A DNA stretch of 64,000 nucleotides from Hirundichthys speculiger (taxonomy: Eukaryota > Chordata > Actinopteri > Beloniformes > Exocoetidae): positions 1,947,001 through 2,011,000 of the forward strand of contig JAGFBZ010001170.1 in the NCBI GenBank assembly GCA_018398805.1, read 5' to 3'. The notes below the pieces were generated by a model. That model worked only from the letters and a program-made list of their open reading frames with translations, had not been told where the DNA came from and searched no databases. Both the position numbers and the translations under genes were made by a program. Position 1 is the first letter of the stretch, and each line of letters begins with the position of its first letter. Below, one piece after another: positions 60,600 to 64,000 of the stretch.

Positions 60600-62984
60600 C
60601 TTCCTCCCAGTTATCCTGTTCCAGTTGCTTTAAGCCATGGTAAGGCTATCTTATGTGCTTCATACTTGAAAGATAAACTGATGTGGAAAGCATTACTGTC
60701 ATCAAAGGTTCAGATTGGATAGAATCAGAGTTATTGTTAACAAAGGTTAATGGGGAGTTGGGGAAATAAACAACTGGGTTTCATGGTGATCTATTATTCA
60801 CACATTTATCAAGCCCTGCTGTCCAGAATTCTGAGTGTCTTGTCTGCGTGTTCGCTTTTCAATCAGTGAAGGCACCGACTGGGTCTTTCACCCCCTCCCC
60901 ACCCCCCTGATGCATCAGTCCTGCAGCATCTCTCTCCATTTCTGGAAAATTACACCATCATTACAGACTAATCACACACTCTGTGGTTTCCAAACTCAAT
61001 AAACTAATCACACACCCAATCCAAATGGACATCAATGCACCGCAAATGCAAATGTCTAAACTAATGAATGTAAATACATTCACTGGAAACTTACACACAC
61101 AAGTTGGAGTTTTGGGGGAGAGTAGAGGTGCCACATCGAGAAGGGAAGCGTACTGTCCCTCAACCACAGACTCCATCCTGCCTGCTGAAGTGTTTGCAGG
61201 CTTGATTCTCTACCAGATGTGAATGTGACATGAAAAAAAAACAACTATCTGGAAAACTGCGCAATTTGACTCAGTAGAAAATTTGTGTTTTCTTTTTTTA
61301 ATGATACAGATTCTTTTCTGCACATACACAGTCTAAACTCGTCTCCTTTTATTAGCCAAGATGGATGCCAAATTGAGCTGCTTAATTCCCCCGAAACAGA
61401 AAGAGAAGAAAATTGCTAATGACAGGGAAAATTATCCACATTAACACGGAGCACGCGCACACAAGCTTCTGTGTGAACTTGCATAGATTTCCGCGTGTGC
61501 CGAGCTGAAGCTCATTCTTTTGCATACGCAGTGCTGATGAGAAAAATCTGGCACGCATATGGCTGCATTCTTGTAAACGCCAGCCAGTTGCGTTCTCATT
61601 AACCTTTGAAATTGGAGTAACAGGAGGTACAGTTGTGTGGGCGTGCTGGACTATGAAAGAGAAACCTTATCACGCTCTTGTAGCAGAGACCTGAACTGCA
61701 GAAGGAGACATCTGATCAGCTCACAGTTCCCGCTGCAGGATCCTCTGAGCTTGTGCTTGTTTTTGGATTGACATAAATGGAAGTGGTGGAGGAGAGAGTG
61801 ATGTTCTCGTTGCTGCTTTTTAGCGAATACTAATAGCTAATTAGGCATTTCATGAGTAAAGCTGAATGGCTGTTCTCATAACATGCTACTCAGTACTCCC
61901 AGAGTGCTGGAGCAATATGTTAAAGACAGGGAGGGCCACAGATCTACTTATGTAAACTTAATATGAGCTACATTGCTGGTTATTTGCAGCAGTTGAATGT
62001 GCTATTGCTAACATCCTGATCTCACTCTATATATGGTTATTTAACTGCTCAAAGTATTTCTCCCTGATACGATAGAAGCCCCTATAGATGCTCCTGTCAG
62101 CTTAGCTCCTCACCCAGACCTTCGGTCATTAGAGTGCCGTCTGTCAAGCATCCTTAAAAGTAGACTCTGAACCATATCATTTCAAGGGACAATGCATTTG
62201 TGCGCCCTGTATGTGTGCTCCTTGGAGCCTCTGTGTGTGTAAGAGAGAGATTGGATGGGTCGCAGGGTTGTTTTCTGTTGCTTGGTGATAAAACTGTTAA
62301 TACAGTAGCCACTGAAGATGTTAGCCAGTCTGCAGTGTCTGATGAGCATCCAAGAAATCCTAACAATTTAACACTTGTGAACAAAGCAGCGTTTATTTAT
62401 TTATTTTTTTTCCTGTGAGTTGGGTATCGTTGCATATGTGGAAGGTGGGGAGTAACTGAGAGTAGAAGGCTGCAGGCAGAAACTTCTAATCATAGAGGTT
62501 CTTCTTCTCCTCTCATGTTACTGCTCAAACAATGCGTTGTTTTGTTTTTTTGTGTTTTTTTTTTTCTTTTTAACTATACATGAATGAGATGCTTTTGCGA
62601 TGAGGGAGTTGTAGAACAGAGGCAAGTTATAAATACTGATTTCAGCACAGAACAAACACGACTGCACCTTGTTATTGAAGCATGACTAACTAGTTTTGCA
62701 GCTGGTTTTGTCTTCAGCCTTTTCATCCTCCCACGGACAGCGTGACAAGTGCTGCTCCCTTTAATTGCTGCGGTGCAAAAAAAAAAAAACAACCAACAAA
62801 AAACATTTAGACACCTACTGGGGTTCTACTTTTTAAAAAATACTAACATGAGCCATGTTTTGATAGGTTTCAAGAAAATTACAAAGTTTCCAGTTCAAGT
62901 CTTTTTCAATCAGAGTAGCTACAAATGCCTTTTTTGCCACACTCATATGAAAAGATAGAACAACTTCTTTACTTACATCAGACA
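60600..62984. other. No gene seen
   Basis: No exon or transposon end could be supported. The part 61370-61640 is repeat-free and moderately GC, a possible conserved noncoding element. Confidence 0.35.
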
Positions 62985-64000
62985 TAATAAAAATCCTCTG
63001 GTTTTTAACTGGACATCAGTACATGACATATTGCACCATGTCGTTAACTATCAAACAAAACCTAAGCCAAAATGTAAAAACAGTGTGTGCAACTGCGTTA
63101 AAAACTAAGTGAACTCCATGAATAGCTTATAAAACCACATTTAGCAAGAAATCAGAACGTTTGGCGCACTTTAAACATTGCTTTGGATATATAGGATAAA
63201 CTCTTCTGAGCTCTGAAGTTAGATCCAACTAAATCATCACAGCTGTACCTCCATGCTTTACAGTGGTAAGATGAGGAGTTTGTGCTGATATGTTGTTTTC
63301 AGTCTTCCTGCTGGGTTTTTTTGGGGGAGAGATGAACCTTCCTCCTGCCATTAACAAGCCATACTTGTTGAGTCTTTTTCTAAAAGTAGGTCGTAAAATG
63401 TAATATTTAACAGGCTAATTGGGGTCTGTATGGTCTGAGATGTCACATTTTGGTTTTTCCTCTGAACATTTCACTGTCTGACCTTGGAGTTGGTGAGAGT
63501 GAAAACTTTGAAAACCTTGAATGTTTTCATTCTAAATGTAGAATTAGTGCGTTTACATGGGGAGTTTAATTCCTCTTTAATTCTGAATTAAAATTAAATC
63601 CGATTTAAAATGATTAAAAATTACCATGTAAGAACCCTTCCCAACCCCCAGACCTTAAGCGGAATTGGATAAAGTCAATTAAACGTGTTTTCCATGTAAA
63701 CCTCAATTCGGAATTACTATTTCCGTGTAAACTCCAAGGAAAATAGTTTAATTCTTAATTATTTAATTCAGAATAATGAATTCCGAATTAATAAAAAACA
63801 TGACGTAGCCGTAGCCATTGATAAACTCAATTTGTTTGGAAATGGCCTTCTAGCATTTTTTTAGACTGATGAGCAGCAGCAATTACTTCTTAAATTTCTG
63901 GTGTCTTTTCTCATTAGTGGATGTTCCAGGACCTTTGCTTTTATAGAGGTGGTCACCTTTGCTGATAATTCCACATTTTCCACAAACTACCTCTGCATGT
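62985..64000 (-). pseudogene. Tc1-like transposon relic, runs off the window
   Basis: The minus strand enters at 64000 with the 5' leader ('ctataaaagcaaaggtcc') and the start of the DNA-binding domain, where VIAAAHQSKK is readable near 63890. The frame is interrupted by a MITE-like insert at 63546-63790. Further on come 'ctcaacaagtatggcttgtt' and TVKHGGTAVMI near 63264-63232, the region just before the second catalytic aspartate. Most of the remaining catalytic domain is deleted, and the 3' UTR 'cattttggcttaggttttg' follows to about 62985. Inactive. Confidence 0.75.
63546..63790. mobile_element. MITE-like insert in the Tc1 relic
   Basis: About 245 bp of AT-rich sequence with repeated 'aattc', 'tttacatgg' and 'catgtaaac' words. 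CGTTTACATGGGGAGTTTAA at 63550 is imperfectly inverted by 'ccatgtaaacc' and 'ccgtgtaaactcc' at 63693-63741. It interrupts the Tc1 coding sequence. The target duplication is unclear, so the class is not assigned. Confidence 0.5.

Overview
This is nuclear DNA from a vertebrate, almost certainly a teleost fish and probably a percomorph. The signs are low coding density, GT-AG splice signals, abundant short microsatellites (GT/CA, ATCC, GATA), and a dense mixture of Tc1/mariner-like, hAT-like, LINE and tRNA-derived SINE sequences typical of fish. I find no complete gene, rRNA, stand-alone tRNA, CRISPR array, operon or viral genome. Family names for the repeats come from recognising motifs and remembered consensus patterns; no database search was run.

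The only convincing host coding sequence is one internal exon at 935-1073 (+). Its 46 codons read as a membrane helix, a short loop and the start of another helix, similar in layout to TM2-TM3 of LHFPL/PMP22-claudin four-helix proteins. The remaining ~63 kb may be one long intron of that gene, or intron plus intergenic DNA.

Layout: 1-660 Tc1-like transposase relic; 935-1073 exon; 1153-1905 minus-strand LINE reverse transcriptase relic; 2731-3250 LINE 3' end and part of a probable hAT; 3556-4590 a 1-kb ATCC array; 9484-11445 an interspersed repeat holding a SINE and a 628-bp hAT-like element, both with target duplications; 13925-15690 two Tc1-like relics, one split by a LINE; 22445-22735 LINE 3' end and SINE; 24800-27290 a cluster of Tc1 relic, TIR element with nested SINE, and LINE C-terminus; 36503-36652 long A and C tracts; 38195-38720 Tc1 relic; 50330-52665 several LINE 3' ends, one interrupted by a 347-bp insert with a 12-bp duplication; 53715-55566 a GATA array holding a hAT-like element that itself holds a second one with a perfect 8-bp duplication; 58556-60599 a Tc1-like element carrying a hAT and a SINE; 62985-64000 a Tc1 relic with a MITE-like insert.

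No new biochemical system is visible. What the window offers is a well-resolved order of transposon insertions, several perfect inverted repeats (one shaped like a microRNA precursor), a possible filler-DNA duplication, and one orphan membrane-protein exon.
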